Below, in pieces: positions 52,746-62,272 of a DNA stretch of 64,000 bases. The stretch lies in NCBI RefSeq assembly GCF_016806835.2, contig NZ_CP086112.1, positions 204,001-268,000 on the forward strand. Reading direction: 5' to 3'. Both the position numbers and the translations under genes were made by a program. How positions within the stretch are numbered: the first letter of the stretch is position 1; every line of letters begins with the position of its first letter. The notes beneath the pieces were generated by a model. That model worked only from the letters and a program-made list of their open reading frames with translations. It did not search any database and was not told where the DNA came from. The DNA comes from Skermanella rosea. Its GTDB lineage: Bacteria; Pseudomonadota; Alphaproteobacteria; Azospirillales; Azospirillaceae.

Positions 52746-54092
52746 TCAGGCCCTGATGCGGGCGACTTCCCGCCGGCGCCTGATCAGCCACAGCGCGCCG
52801 TATGCCGCGAGTAGCGTTGCGATGGCCAGCAAAGTGACAACGGCGAAATTGACCTCGGGCCACTGGACGTATTCAAGGGCCGCCATCCGCTCGAGCATCC
52901 AGTGCCACGCGGTGTGCGCAACGAGAACCGAGAGGATCATGACGCCGGCACGCTGCGCAGGGACGGTCTTCAGCGACAGCGCCAGGACGGGCAACACGAT
53001 CAGTAGGAACAGAAGCTGACCCAGTTCCACACCGACGTTGAAAGCCAGCAGGGACAGCAGAAAATGCCCGCCCGTGTACTGCAGGTCTTCCTGTAACACG
53101 AACGAGAACCCGAACCCGTGGATGAAGCCGAAGGTGCCGGTGATCAGCCATCTCCAGCGCAGCGCGGTTGCCGCCTGGCCATGGAGCCAGGTGCCCACAA
53201 TGTTTTCCAGCGCCATGTAGACGATCGACAGGGCGATCAATGTCTCGATCAGCGGCGGAAACCAGTTTCCCTCCGGCACGGCGCCGGTGGCGGCGGCCAG
53301 CAATGTAACGGAGTGCCCCATAGTGAAAGCGGTGACTACGCCCACCAGCCGCCACATGTGTTCCAGCCTGAAGGGTAAGACCAGGCACAGAAGGAACAGC
53401 AGGTGATCGATACCTTCCAGAATATGGCCGAAGCCCAAGCTGACGAAAGTGAACGCGGCACGGTGCCAGCTCGGATCGAGTTCGAGCCAGCCGTGGCCAC
53501 CATGGACTTGGTAGGCGCGAGGCTCGCCGCCGGGAGGGAGAAACTGCACGAACAGCTTCAGGCGTCCCGACAGGCCGGATCCCAGGAGAACATCCACTCC
53601 GAAGCGGGAATCGGGCGAGGCGGCAGAATAAACCAGTGCCACGTCGAAGTAACCCTGGTTCCAGAACAGGTTGCTCTGTGGCGGCAGGTCCGGTCCTGTC
53701 ACGTGACTCCAGGCTGCCTCAAACGTGCCGAAGGCGTCCTCCGAGGGTTGCGAGAAGCGCGTATGCGCTATTGGAACGCCGAGACGCTCACCGTTCTCAT
53801 AGAGAATGAAACTCTGCGTCACGGCCTGCACCAGTCGGTCGAGCGAGCCCTCGATACGGGCAAGGTCGAGGTAGCCGGGGCCCCGCTTGGGCAGGGCCAT
53901 GCCTTCAAACAGGCTGAGTGGAATCCGGGTCACTGCCACGAGCCGGCCAGATTCCGGTCTGATGAAACTGTTGACAATGATCTCGTCGGGAACGTCGTGA
54001 GCGGCGGCAGGCCTGCTGACGAGCGGAGGAAGGAGCAGGGCCGCAAAAGCGAGGGCGAGCAACCATCGGACGGTCAGGTGTGGAATCGTCAT
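52746..54092 (-). CDS. HupE/UreJ-like membrane protein
   Basis: The protein is 448 residues with an N-terminal signal peptide (LLALAFAALLLPPLVSRPAA, cleavage near AHD). A 190-residue periplasmic beta-rich domain (DVPDEIIVNSFIRPESGRL...) is followed by a HupE_UreJ_2 membrane domain with about seven helices starting FGHILEGIDHLLFLL, then TMGHSVTLL and FGFIHGFGFS. The His-rich helices resemble nickel/cobalt permeases. No hydrogenase or urease genes are nearby, so the substrate is unknown. Single gene. Confidence 0.88.
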   Translation of the reverse strand: MTIPHLTVRWLLALAFAALLLPPLVSRPAAAHDVPDEIIVNSFIRPESGRLVAVTRIPLSLFEGMALPKRGPGYLDLARIEGSLDRLVQAVTQSFILYENGERLGVPIAHTRFSQPSEDAFGTFEAAWSHVTGPDLPPQSNLFWNQGYFDVALVYSAASPDSRFGVDVLLGSGLSGRLKLFVQFLPPGGEPRAYQVHGGHGWLELDPSWHRAAFTFVSLGFGHILEGIDHLLFLLCLVLPFRLEHMWRLVGVVTAFTMGHSVTLLAAATGAVPEGNWFPPLIETLIALSIVYMALENIVGTWLHGQAATALRWRWLITGTFGFIHGFGFSFVLQEDLQYTGGHFLLSLLAFNVGVELGQLLFLLIVLPVLALSLKTVPAQRAGVMILSVLVAHTAWHWMLERMAALEYVQWPEVNFAVVTLLAIATLLAAYGALWLIRRRREVARIRA

Positions 54093-54144
54093 GATATTCG
54101 GGACTTCTCGCGATGGTAGGTGAAACCACTGCAGCCGCGACCGT

Positions 54145-54191
54145 GAAACTCCCCGTCCGGTACGCCGGTGAGCGGCTGGACGGGGAGTTTC
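54145..54191. terminator. Stem-loop between HupE-like and NHL genes
   Basis: Arms GAAACTCCCCGTCC (54145-54158) and GGACGGGGAGTTTC (54178-54191) make a 14-bp perfect stem with a 19-base loop. It lies between the NHL gene end (54221) and the HupE-like gene start, so it may terminate the NHL transcript; no U-run is present. Confidence 0.5.
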
Positions 54192-54220
54192 GTCAGGCTA
54201 TGCGTTGCTGACCAGGCGGC

Positions 54221-55693
54221 TTACCGGGAGCGGCAGCCGCGCGCGCCGTACCGCACGAACTTCTGGATACGCTTTCCGGTATCCACCTCGGCGGTGTAGA
54301 GAATGCCTTCACTGTCTGTGGCTACGTTGTGCACCCAGTGGAAGTCACCGGCATTGCGGCCGTGCCGTCCGAAAGTGGACAGGATCTCCAGGCTTCTGCG
54401 GTTCAGCGTGTCGACGTGCATGTTGGTACCGTCGGCATTGTGCAGGCAGCTCTCATCGCGATCCGAAGAAGTGTCAAGATCCCACACCGACCCACTGCCC
54501 AGTGTCTCGGCGCGGATGAACTTCTCGGTCACGAAGCCGCAGGTGCCCTCGGTTCCGTTCGGGTTGTTGCACTCCTCGCCCACCTGATTCTTGCGGAACA
54601 CTTGCAGGCGGTTGTTCGCCCGGTCGCAGACATAAACCAGGCCGTCGTGCGCGATGCGGACGCAGTGGACCGGGTTCCGGAAGTACGGGATTATCTCGTC
54701 ACCCCGATCGTTCGCGTAAGGTCCCGCTGCGTCGGAAGCCGCGTCGTCCACCGGGTTCTGGCCATAGGCGCCCCAGTGACGCTTGTACTTGCCGGTCTCC
54801 GCGTCGACCACCACGATCCGGTGGTTGCCGTACCCATCAGCGATGTAAAGCTCGTTTGTCCGCGCATCAACTTCCATATCGGCCGGGTTATAGAGCTGAG
54901 GCGTGCCGTTGGAGGCACCGTCGGTGTCGTTGCTGTTAGCCGGTCCGCCGAAGCCCGGATCGCCAACCCGCAACAGGAAGGTGCCGTCGGCCGAGAACTT
55001 CAGGACATGGCTGTCCTCCCCGTGCGTCGCCGCCCAGGGGAACTCACCTTCGCCGCTGCCGTTACCGGCGATGTAGACGTTATCGTTATGGTCGACATAG
55101 ATGCCGTGCTCGCCGGCCGGCCAGACGCAGCCGTCCTCCTCCCTGCACTTGCCGCCGATAAAGCCTGGGTCAGCTGGTCCACCCCAGGCCTGGAGCAGAT
55201 CCCCGTCCTTGTTGAACTTCATCACCGCCGGCGCCGGAAGGCAGCAATCGGCAATGGGTCCAAAGGGTCGAGGATGTCCTAGCGCATTGATCGGCTCCCC
55301 TTCCTCGTTGGTTGCGTCCTCATAAGCGTCCGTCGCCCCAGCCTCATCGCTCGTCAGGGTTCGGGCGCGCTGAACGATCCAGATGTTGTCGTGGCGATCT
55401 ACCGCGATGCCGCCAACCTGTCCCACGAGCCACTTGTTCGGCAGTTCCCGCGGCCAGCCGGGATCCACGATGAACCTGGGCCCGCGCCTGGCCGCGCCGT
55501 CCTCCGGCTCGGTTCGGTCGCGCAGTCGGTCGAGAAAGTCTCCGATGTCGCGGAGGTTCGGGAAACCGCCGTTGTGTGCGAGGCTAGCGGCCGCGTCGTC
55601 ATCTTGCGCCGCAGCCGTGTCCGGCGCAAAGGCAATTGCCGCCGCGACGATAGCGGCGGTCGCACCGATGACGGTGCGCCATAAATTTCTCAT
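54221..55693 (-). CDS. Exported NHL-repeat (SMP-30/PAL-like) beta-propeller
   Basis: The protein is 490 residues, starting at the ATG at 55693 after GGGAGGAAAC. The signal peptide (WRTVIGATAAIVAAAIAFAP, cleavage near AAAQ) precedes a six-bladed NHL propeller: IAVDRHDNIWIV, HGIYVDHNDNVYIAGNGSGE, MEVDARTNELYIADGYGNHR, RIAHDGLVYVCDRANNRLQV and HNVATDSEGILYTAEVDTGK. It resembles peptidyl-alpha-hydroxyglycine amidating-lyase-like and SMP-30 proteins. Eight or more cysteines fit an oxidising periplasmic site. Substrate unknown. Confidence 0.85.
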   Translation of the reverse strand: MRNLWRTVIGATAAIVAAAIAFAPDTAAAQDDDAAASLAHNGGFPNLRDIGDFLDRLRDRTEPEDGAARRGPRFIVDPGWPRELPNKWLVGQVGGIAVDRHDNIWIVQRARTLTSDEAGATDAYEDATNEEGEPINALGHPRPFGPIADCCLPAPAVMKFNKDGDLLQAWGGPADPGFIGGKCREEDGCVWPAGEHGIYVDHNDNVYIAGNGSGEGEFPWAATHGEDSHVLKFSADGTFLLRVGDPGFGGPANSNDTDGASNGTPQLYNPADMEVDARTNELYIADGYGNHRIVVVDAETGKYKRHWGAYGQNPVDDAASDAAGPYANDRGDEIIPYFRNPVHCVRIAHDGLVYVCDRANNRLQVFRKNQVGEECNNPNGTEGTCGFVTEKFIRAETLGSGSVWDLDTSSDRDESCLHNADGTNMHVDTLNRRSLEILSTFGRHGRNAGDFHWVHNVATDSEGILYTAEVDTGKRIQKFVRYGARGCRSR

Positions 55694-56172
55694 TGTTTCC
55701 TCCCGTGGCGTTATAGGCAGGACTTGCCCACCAGATGTTTGTAACCGCAGGAATACTTCTTCCGAATAGCGAGCTTCGCGCAGTAACGCTGCGACTCGCC
55801 AAAGGTCCAACAGCAGAGAGCAGCCCGGGACCAGAATATAGAGAGGAACACACACTGCCCTCACCGCAGTCCTGGTCGGGAATGACGCAGGTCCGCTTAG
55901 ATGATACTAATACTCTGGCAGGTTTGTGTCCCAAGTGCACAAGATATAACCACACCACATTTGTACAGTCAGCACCATGCCGTTTGTACATCTACCCCGG
56001 CAGGCGTGTCCTGCATCTTCTTGTGCAAACTCCCGATGTGAAAGGAAAACTGGATCTGGGACAGCCTCCTGGGTCGATGTGTTTGCGCTAACCGTAAATC
56101 GACCGGCAGATATGCAGAAAACGCAGACCCGGCACACAGGATCATGCAGCGCACGTTCTGCTGCTTGGAAAC
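55694..56172. other. Intergenic, 479 bp
   Basis: The region lies between the NHL gene and gspD 3' end. It is AT-richer near 55890-56000, with no supportable gene; it likely contains the NHL gene promoter. Confidence 0.45.
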
Positions 56173-58566
56173 TCATTGCCGCCCAGTATTCGGAGGAGGC
56201 GCGTAGCCGGTACCTGGAATCATCCGGCCGGCGCCGTTCAGCCTGCGGCGCAGCTCGTCCGTCACCGCACGGGCCTGAGCGCGGTTGCCGATCACCCGGG
56301 GGGTCAGCAGGACCAGAAGCTCGGTGCGCCGACGTTGCGTGGTTGTCGTCTTGAAGAGATTGCCGAGAACCGGGATGTCCGAGAGGACAGGAATTCCCGT
56401 TACGCCATCGCCCAAGCTATCCCGGATCAGGCCGGCGAGCGCCACGCTCTCGCCATCCTGGACGGCCACGGAGCTCTGGATGGTGCGCTGCTGTATGACC
56501 GGCGCATCGATATTTGAGGAGTTGTTCGTCGCGACGTCGCTGACTTCCTGGGCAATGTCCAGGCTGACCAGCCCGCCGGCATTCACCCGGGGCGTGATCC
56601 GCAGGATGACCCCGGTGTCCCGGTACTCGATGTCATTGACGATCGGGGCATCCGGGTCGACCACGGAGACTGAGGAGCGCAGCGGGATCGGTACCTGATC
56701 GCCGACGCTCAGGCGCGCCGTCCTGTTGTCCAGGACGAGCAGCTGGGGTGCCGACAGAACGTTGACGTCGGTGACCTCGCTGAGGGCGTTCAGCACGACC
56801 CTCGCGTCGGTGCTGCTGTAGAGGAAGTTGAAGCCGGGAAACGCCGGACCGCCCTGGCCGGGATTGGCGAACAGCTGCGGATTGAAGACCTCGCCGGTCT
56901 CGTTGAACGAGAAGCTTCCGTTCCCCGCCGAGAAGAACCATTGCAGCCCATAGCGCAGCTGGTCGGTCAGGCTCACTTCCGCGATCGTCGCCTCGATCAG
57001 AACCTGCATCGGCACGATGTCCAGGCGCTGCAGCGCTGCCTCGATCATCCGAAAATCGGCCTCGCTGGCGAGGATCACCAGGGCATTGTTCACCTCGTCG
57101 GCGATGATGCGGATCTCCGGGTCGCCGGCCGGCGCTCCTCCGGGTCCGCTGCGGGCTGCCGTGCCTGGAAAGGGTTGCGGGGACTGGACCATGCCCGTCG
57201 GTCCACCCTGACCGTTTCCGGCTAAGCCGGAAGTCCCCCGGTCGTTCCGCAGTTGCGATCCGTCGGAACCGTCGATCGAGACCCCCTCTCCACCCGACCC
57301 CTGGCGGCTTCTCCCGCCACCCGCCGGGAAGGAGCCCAGGTCCCGCGACTGAAACCCGGGCGATACGGAGGGAAACCCGCCCGTCTGCGGCACTGCCGTC
57401 GTGAGTTCGCTGCCGAACAGCGGTGCCACGACGGACCCGAGCTCCGCCGCCCGTCCGTTCTGCACGAAATAGATGAAGATCCGACGGTCCTGAGCGTCGT
57501 CACCCAGATCGAGGATCTCGATCCACTGCCGGGCCTCGCTCAGCTGCCCCGGGGTCCTGGCTATCGCCAGGACGGCACTCAGGCGCTGGATCGGCAGGAA
57601 GCGAACTCCACCGGCGCCGGCGGAACCGGGCTGCGGTGCCGGCGCGCCCTCCTGGGCGGTGGTTCCGGTCGGACCATCGGGCTGGCTGAAGATCTGGGTA
57701 AGCTCGCCGGCAACGTCCTCGGGGTTGGCGCGTCTCAGGGGGAAAATGCCGAAGGACATTCCGGCCATCCAGTCGATATCGAAGGTTTCGACGAGGTCGA
57801 CGAGATCCGCCGCCTCGCCTCCGGGACCGGCGAACACCAGCAGGTTCCGCACGGGATCGGCCACCAGCGACCGGCCTGCCGTGACGAAAGGCGCCAGGGT
57901 TTCCCGCAGCGCCTCCACGGCAGCATAGCGGACCGGAATGATGTGGAGACCGTAGCCGCGGCTCGCTTGGGCATCGGTGACGGCGACCAGGCCCGGGGTG
58001 ATGCGGGCAACTGCCCGTTCCATCGGCTCGACCCGGTAGATGCCGTCCGTCCGGGTAATCGCAGCCCCCGCCAACGCCAGGAGGGTTTCGAGGGTCGGCA
58101 TGATGCTCGCCCGCGGCACGGGGCGTCCGGTTCGCGCCGTGATCGTTCCCTGGACATTCGGGTCCAGGACATAAGTGAGGCCAAGGGTGTCGCCGAGGAT
58201 GCTGTCGACCGCTTCACGGATATCCGTGTTGACGAAGTTGAAGCTGACTTCGTCGGCGCCGGTGACCGCCACGCCTTCGGGAGCGCCGCCGCGGCGTAGA
58301 AAATCGCCGGACCCGCGAATGATCCTGGGGCCGGGTAGGACCTGGGGCCGACGGTCCGGCGTGGCCAGACTCGCTTCAGCCGCGCCGCCGCGCCGCGCGG
58401 GCGCTGCCGAGGCGAGTGGCACCGGCGCGCGGGCGGGTCCGTACGCGGCCGTCTCTTCCCTAGGATCTCCCGGTTGTCTGGTGCAGGCGCATGCCAGCAG
58501 GAGTACGGCCAAGCTGAGAAATCGCGTGATCGCCTTGGAAACCGAGGAGGCTGGGACGGAAGCCAA
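56173..58566 (-). CDS. gspD: Type II secretion secretin GspD
   Basis: The 797-residue outer-membrane secretin has a hydrophobic leader ending in a lipobox (SLAVLLLACACT), so it is probably a lipoprotein needing no separate pilotin. N0 domain near 108-180 (FNFVNTDIREAVDSILG), N1-N3 domains about 210-560 with a Gly/Ser-rich insert (about 430-500), and the C-domain with VPIPLRSSVSVVDP and the final GNLFKTTTTQRRRTELLVLL signature. The start is the TTG at 58566; no better start is seen in frame. Last gene of the T2SS operon in the window. Confidence 0.93.
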   Translation of the reverse strand: MASVPASSVSKAITRFLSLAVLLLACACTRQPGDPREETAAYGPARAPVPLASAAPARRGGAAEASLATPDRRPQVLPGPRIIRGSGDFLRRGGAPEGVAVTGADEVSFNFVNTDIREAVDSILGDTLGLTYVLDPNVQGTITARTGRPVPRASIMPTLETLLALAGAAITRTDGIYRVEPMERAVARITPGLVAVTDAQASRGYGLHIIPVRYAAVEALRETLAPFVTAGRSLVADPVRNLLVFAGPGGEAADLVDLVETFDIDWMAGMSFGIFPLRRANPEDVAGELTQIFSQPDGPTGTTAQEGAPAPQPGSAGAGGVRFLPIQRLSAVLAIARTPGQLSEARQWIEILDLGDDAQDRRIFIYFVQNGRAAELGSVVAPLFGSELTTAVPQTGGFPSVSPGFQSRDLGSFPAGGGRSRQGSGGEGVSIDGSDGSQLRNDRGTSGLAGNGQGGPTGMVQSPQPFPGTAARSGPGGAPAGDPEIRIIADEVNNALVILASEADFRMIEAALQRLDIVPMQVLIEATIAEVSLTDQLRYGLQWFFSAGNGSFSFNETGEVFNPQLFANPGQGGPAFPGFNFLYSSTDARVVLNALSEVTDVNVLSAPQLLVLDNRTARLSVGDQVPIPLRSSVSVVDPDAPIVNDIEYRDTGVILRITPRVNAGGLVSLDIAQEVSDVATNNSSNIDAPVIQQRTIQSSVAVQDGESVALAGLIRDSLGDGVTGIPVLSDIPVLGNLFKTTTTQRRRTELLVLLTPRVIGNRAQARAVTDELRRRLNGAGRMIPGTGYAPPPNTGRQ

Positions 58567-58707
58567 CGGGATAGTCCATTGTTATCATTATTGTTTTAGC
58601 TTCGAGATTTCGGTGGTGCGCCACATTGATGCTTAGCCAATTCAGGCTTCGAGGCCAGAACGCAAAGGGTGATGGGTCCGGCGAAGAGATTACAACTTTA
58701 GAAAGCG

Positions 58708-59283
58708 TCACGGCTGGAGCGCCGTGACATTCCCGGTCGCGAGTTCCCGGGGCCGTTCCCGCGGGCGGCGTGAGCGGTCCGGCTCCGGTGCCGGCGCCTC
58801 GATCCGCAGATCAAGTACGCGCTCGACGCTGCCGCGCCGGATGATGACGCGCCGTTGTTCGATCCCAACGACCCTCCATCCCTGTATCGTGTCCCCCACC
58901 CGCAGCCTGCGGGCTTTCTGATCCTTGGCCGGGGACATGAGTGCCATGCGGCTCTCCGGCGTGATCAGAATTCCCGAGATCACCACGCTCAACGGCTGCG
59001 CCGGCTCGCCGGTCTGCTCTCGCCGCTCCGGCGGGCGGCGGCTTGCGGTGAACACCGGCCGTTCGAGGATTTCCGAAAAATCTTCAAGCGCCCGTTCCGC
59101 CCAGCCAGCCTCGCTTTCCTGTACCCGAGCCGGGTCCGCGGGTGCCTGAGACGCCTCCTGCAGGGGCGGTATCGGGCCGATTCCGCTCAGGGCAAGCATA
59201 TCCGAAACCAGCAGCCAGGATGCGGTGGCGAAGGCCGCGGCGGCGGCGCCAAGTGCCGCGAAACTCGGGCTCGAAGACCTCAT
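58708..59283 (-). CDS. T2SS inner-membrane protein, GspC/GspN-like (HR domain)
   Basis: The protein is 191 residues. One N-terminal transmembrane helix (FAALGAAAAAFATASWLLVS) is followed by a linker and an HR-like domain: ILERPVFTASRRPP, then LSVVISGILITPESRMALMS and RVGDTIQGWRVVGI. HR domains contact the secretin N0. No PDZ domain is present, unlike full GspC. It overlaps the GspM start by four bases. GspC-like and GspN-like labels are both used for such short proteins. Confidence 0.72.
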   Translation of the reverse strand: MRSSSPSFAALGAAAAAFATASWLLVSDMLALSGIGPIPPLQEASQAPADPARVQESEAGWAERALEDFSEILERPVFTASRRPPERREQTGEPAQPLSVVISGILITPESRMALMSPAKDQKARRLRVGDTIQGWRVVGIEQRRVIIRRGSVERVLDLRIEAPAPEPDRSRRPRERPRELATGNVTALQP

Positions 59284-59864
59284 TTTCCTGCCCTCCCCCT
59301 CAGGTACCCGGCGACATCGAGCCGGATCGCGAGAACGGGATCATTGTCGAGCTCCTGGCCAGCCTGGCTCCGGGCGGTTTCCCGGATCTCCATTCCCTCG
59401 ATGAACAGCATCGGCCGCCCACTCTCCACCGCGTGAAGGACACGTTGGAGCGTTTCAATTCCCCCCGTGAACTGAATCCTGACCGAAACCTTCTGGAGAT
59501 CCTCAACGGTCGCCGTCGGCAGGTTCTGCGCGGCGTTGACCCGTCCGCCGTTCTCCTGAACACCGCGCTTCACCTGCTCGACCAGCCAGGCGGCAGCCAA
59601 GGCATCGGTCGAGCCTTCCAGGTAGGATCCTGTGCCCTCGGGCTCCCGGTCGAAGTTCTCGACGGCGGCTCTGATACGCGGCACCTCGACCGCCATTCCT
59701 CGGTAGCGCGCCAGCATGGCCTGAAGGTTCGCGATCTGCTCGGCATTGCGCTCTTGGCGGGCGAGCGGCATGGCAACCGCCGTGACGTACACTGTACCAA
59801 CGATCGCTCCCACCAAGCTGATTGCCGCGACCCGGCCGATGATCCTATCGAACCGGAGGTTCAT
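59280..59864 (-). CDS. gspM: T2SS protein GspM
   Basis: The protein is 194 residues from the ATG at 59864. An N-terminal transmembrane helix (AISLVGAIVGTVYVTAVAMP) is followed by a periplasmic coiled coil (RNAEQIANLQAMLARY) and a ferredoxin-like domain (VRIQFTGGIETLQRVLHAVE, then MLFIEGMEIRE). This is the GspMb layout. It overlaps the following HR-domain gene and lies one base after gspL. It anchors GspL and links to the pseudopilus platform. Confidence 0.82.
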   Translation of the reverse strand: MNLRFDRIIGRVAAISLVGAIVGTVYVTAVAMPLARQERNAEQIANLQAMLARYRGMAVEVPRIRAAVENFDREPEGTGSYLEGSTDALAAAWLVEQVKRGVQENGGRVNAAQNLPTATVEDLQKVSVRIQFTGGIETLQRVLHAVESGRPMLFIEGMEIRETARSQAGQELDNDPVLAIRLDVAGYLRGRAGK

Positions 59865-59865
59865 G

Positions 59866-61077
59866 TCAGTTCTCCCGCGTTCGCTCGGAGAGACTTTCCC
59901 CGATTGCCGAGAAACGGGCTGAGATACTGAAGCGCTCGACGCTGGCGGCCCTGCCGTCCGGCACTTCGCCGTCGGCATCCTGCCAAGCGCCCCGCACGCC
60001 CCCGGCCCGCTCGAACGAGACCTGCGAGCGGAATTGGACATCCTCCAGCAGGTCGGACTCCTCCAGAAGGGCGATCAGGGCCGAGGCCTTGGCCGAGAAA
60101 CCCGACAGGGACAGGGAGCCGGCGCGCATGTCAAGGCTGGCGAGCCAAGTATCATCGGGCAGCAGCCGGGTGACCTCGGACAGGATGTCGATGCTCGCGG
60201 GGCTCCGGCGCTTCAGATCCGCAAGGTACCGTTCCTTGTGGATCGCCGCATCGAGATCGGCCCGAAGCCTGTCCGCCTCCAGAGCCCGGACGCGTGCCGA
60301 CGTCACCGCCGCGTCGAGTTCGGCGAGATGCCGTTCCTGCTGGTACAGCGGCAGGGAAGTGCGTGCCGCCACCAGTGCCAGAGCGATCGCCGCCAGGACA
60401 GCGGCCATTCGGTACCGCCGCCGGTTGGCCTCTCCGCCGGTGCGGGGGAGCAGATCGGTATACGCCTCGCCGCCCCACCCGGCCACTTCGAGCCACTCCG
60501 GCTTCAAGCCTGCGCCTCGGATCAGGTCGAGTGCCCAGTCGACGTCCGGCCGGCAGACGACGACGAGGTCGACCAGCAATGGCCGGCCGGTCGTCACGCC
60601 GCCGGCGCGTCGCCCGGAAACGATCCGGTAGTCATAATAAACATCCTCGGCCCTGAACGGCGTGAGCCGGTCCATCTCGAAGGACAGGACCTCCCTCAGG
60701 TTCTCGGCCGCCGCTGCAGGCAAGGTCACCGTGCGTCGCAGCGCCGTGCCCGCAGGAACGATCAGGGCCGTCTCGCACCGGCTGCCGGATCGGTTCCTTA
60801 CCAAGTCGCGTATCTGCTCAGACACGGATATTGGGGCATGGTCGATCCGGGCGCCCGGGACCGGCCGGGGCCTATCGACCGATCCGAGAAACCGGCGGCG
60901 TCCGGCCCGGTTCGCGAAGACTCGAAGGCACTCCGGCTCCACCACCACTTCGAAGCAGCGGGAGCGGCGCGACAGGGCGCGGCTCAGGCGCCGGGGAACA
61001 AGCGCGGCCAGTTCCCCACCCCACCAGCGCAGGAAATTCCAGATACCCGATCCGATACGGCCGTTCCAGGGTCCCAT
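59866..61077 (-). CDS. gspL: T2SS protein GspL
   Basis: The protein is 403 residues from the ATG at 61077 (MGPWNGRIGSG). The N-terminal 200 residues have a divergent actin-like/PilM-like part (PAAAAENLREVLSFEMDRLT is characteristic). A transmembrane helix (MAAVLAAIALALVAARTSLP) follows, then a coiled coil and a PilN-like ferredoxin fold (LPDDTWLASLDMRAGSLSLS). It recruits GspE to the membrane. gspK, expected between gspJ and gspL, is absent; 107 bp separate the two. Confidence 0.8.
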   Translation of the reverse strand: MGPWNGRIGSGIWNFLRWWGGELAALVPRRLSRALSRRSRCFEVVVEPECLRVFANRAGRRRFLGSVDRPRPVPGARIDHAPISVSEQIRDLVRNRSGSRCETALIVPAGTALRRTVTLPAAAAENLREVLSFEMDRLTPFRAEDVYYDYRIVSGRRAGGVTTGRPLLVDLVVVCRPDVDWALDLIRGAGLKPEWLEVAGWGGEAYTDLLPRTGGEANRRRYRMAAVLAAIALALVAARTSLPLYQQERHLAELDAAVTSARVRALEADRLRADLDAAIHKERYLADLKRRSPASIDILSEVTRLLPDDTWLASLDMRAGSLSLSGFSAKASALIALLEESDLLEDVQFRSQVSFERAGGVRGAWQDADGEVPDGRAASVERFSISARFSAIGESLSERTREN

Positions 61078-61184
61078 GCCTGTCCCAATGCCTTTCACCG
61101 CGTCCAGGCGGTGAATTGTGATCTCATAAGCCGGGCGGCACAATATCCCCGATCCGCACTGCGCTGGCCCATCAGGTCAGGGCC

Positions 61185-61835
61185 CTATGGGGAGGAAGCG
61201 AGCCTGGGCGCCACTGATAGCGTCGGCCAGATCCTGCGGTCACCCTCGGCGAAGGCAAGCTCTAGCTTGACCAAGCTGGGGAGCCGGTCGTGGGCCAGCC
61301 ATGCATCACGCCAGGCCGGATCCTCCCCGTCGCGCACCGCGCCGTAATATCCTATCCTGATGTTCCTCACCCCCCGGAGCAGGGCGCGGCTCCGCTCGGC
61401 TGCGTCGGGCGGCACGACCAGCCCGTCCGGACGGTAAAGCGCCCAATCCAGGGCCAGGCGCCCGTTGTCCGCCCCGGTATCCAGATAGATCCGAAAGAAG
61501 CCAATTCCGCCGACACCCAGTTCGGGCGGGAGGATGCTGAGGAACTGAAATCCCCTTGCCTCGCCCAGCAGGACCGCTCCGCTTGCCCGCGCGGACCGGT
61601 CTTCGGGAAGGAGCATCCGGCTCATCTGCCGACGCAGGAAGGTCTGTACCGCCTCGATCTCTCCAGCGTCCGCCGATCGGCCGGATCCAGTTTCCCAGGC
61701 CCGGGCTCCAAACCGGAGTCCCCCGAACGTGACCACCGCCACCAATCCCATCAGGGCGAGGGTCACCAGCATCTCGACCAGAGTGAAGCCGGCGGCTCCG
61801 CGATTTCGGCTGGTGACTGGCCGGACATTCCTCAT
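61185..61835 (-). CDS. gspJ: T2SS minor pseudopilin GspJ
   Basis: The protein is 216 residues. The prepilin signal is AAG|FTLVEMLVTLALMGLVA with Gly before Phe and Glu at +5. The mature C-terminal region is rich in beta strands (GFFRIYLDTGADNGRLALDW). The length fits GspJ. It overlaps gspI by four bases. It is the tip-forming minor pseudopilin that normally complexes with GspI and GspK. Confidence 0.88.
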   Translation of the reverse strand: MRNVRPVTSRNRGAAGFTLVEMLVTLALMGLVAVVTFGGLRFGARAWETGSGRSADAGEIEAVQTFLRRQMSRMLLPEDRSARASGAVLLGEARGFQFLSILPPELGVGGIGFFRIYLDTGADNGRLALDWALYRPDGLVVPPDAAERSRALLRGVRNIRIGYYGAVRDGEDPAWRDAWLAHDRLPSLVKLELAFAEGDRRIWPTLSVAPRLASSP

Positions 61836-62272
61836 CGGGCGGGTCCCAGCTTCACCGTCTGAAGCGTGATCGCCTGTGCCCGGCCCCAGGTCACCGTCAC
61901 GCTGACTTGATATGGCTCGACAGCGAGAGTCCCGGCTTCGCCCGGATACGCGTCGGGGTACGGCTCGATACCAGCTTTCCAGCGAAAGCCGTCTGCGAAT
62001 GCTCCCCCCGTCTCTCCCGGAACCAGGGGGATCGTGATGCCGACCTCATCCATCTTGCTGCGGGCATGCAGGACAGCGGCACCCGTGCCTTCCGCTGCCG
62101 AGATGCCCCGCAGGCTGGTCGAGAATGCCTGCAGGGCGGCCAGCAGCGCCATGCTCAGGATGATGAAGGCAACCAGGGTCTCGATCAGGGTGAAGCCCGG
62201 TGCGGCCCCCCGCGGCGCTCCCCGCCGGCCGGAAGCTCCCAGAAAGCGCGCGCTACTCGACAATCCGAACAT
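61832..62272 (-). CDS. gspI: T2SS minor pseudopilin GspI
   Basis: The protein is 146 residues. The prepilin peptidase site is APG|FTLIETLVAFIILSMALL, Glu at +5, and the short beta domain ends YQVSVTVTWGRAQAITLQTV. The size and position between gspH and gspJ identify GspI. The 5' end overlaps gspH by 20 bases. A basic, unusually long leader (MFGLSSSARFLGASGRRGAP) precedes the cleavage site. Confidence 0.9.
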   Translation of the reverse strand: MFGLSSSARFLGASGRRGAPRGAAPGFTLIETLVAFIILSMALLAALQAFSTSLRGISAAEGTGAAVLHARSKMDEVGITIPLVPGETGGAFADGFRWKAGIEPYPDAYPGEAGTLAVEPYQVSVTVTWGRAQAITLQTVKLGPAR

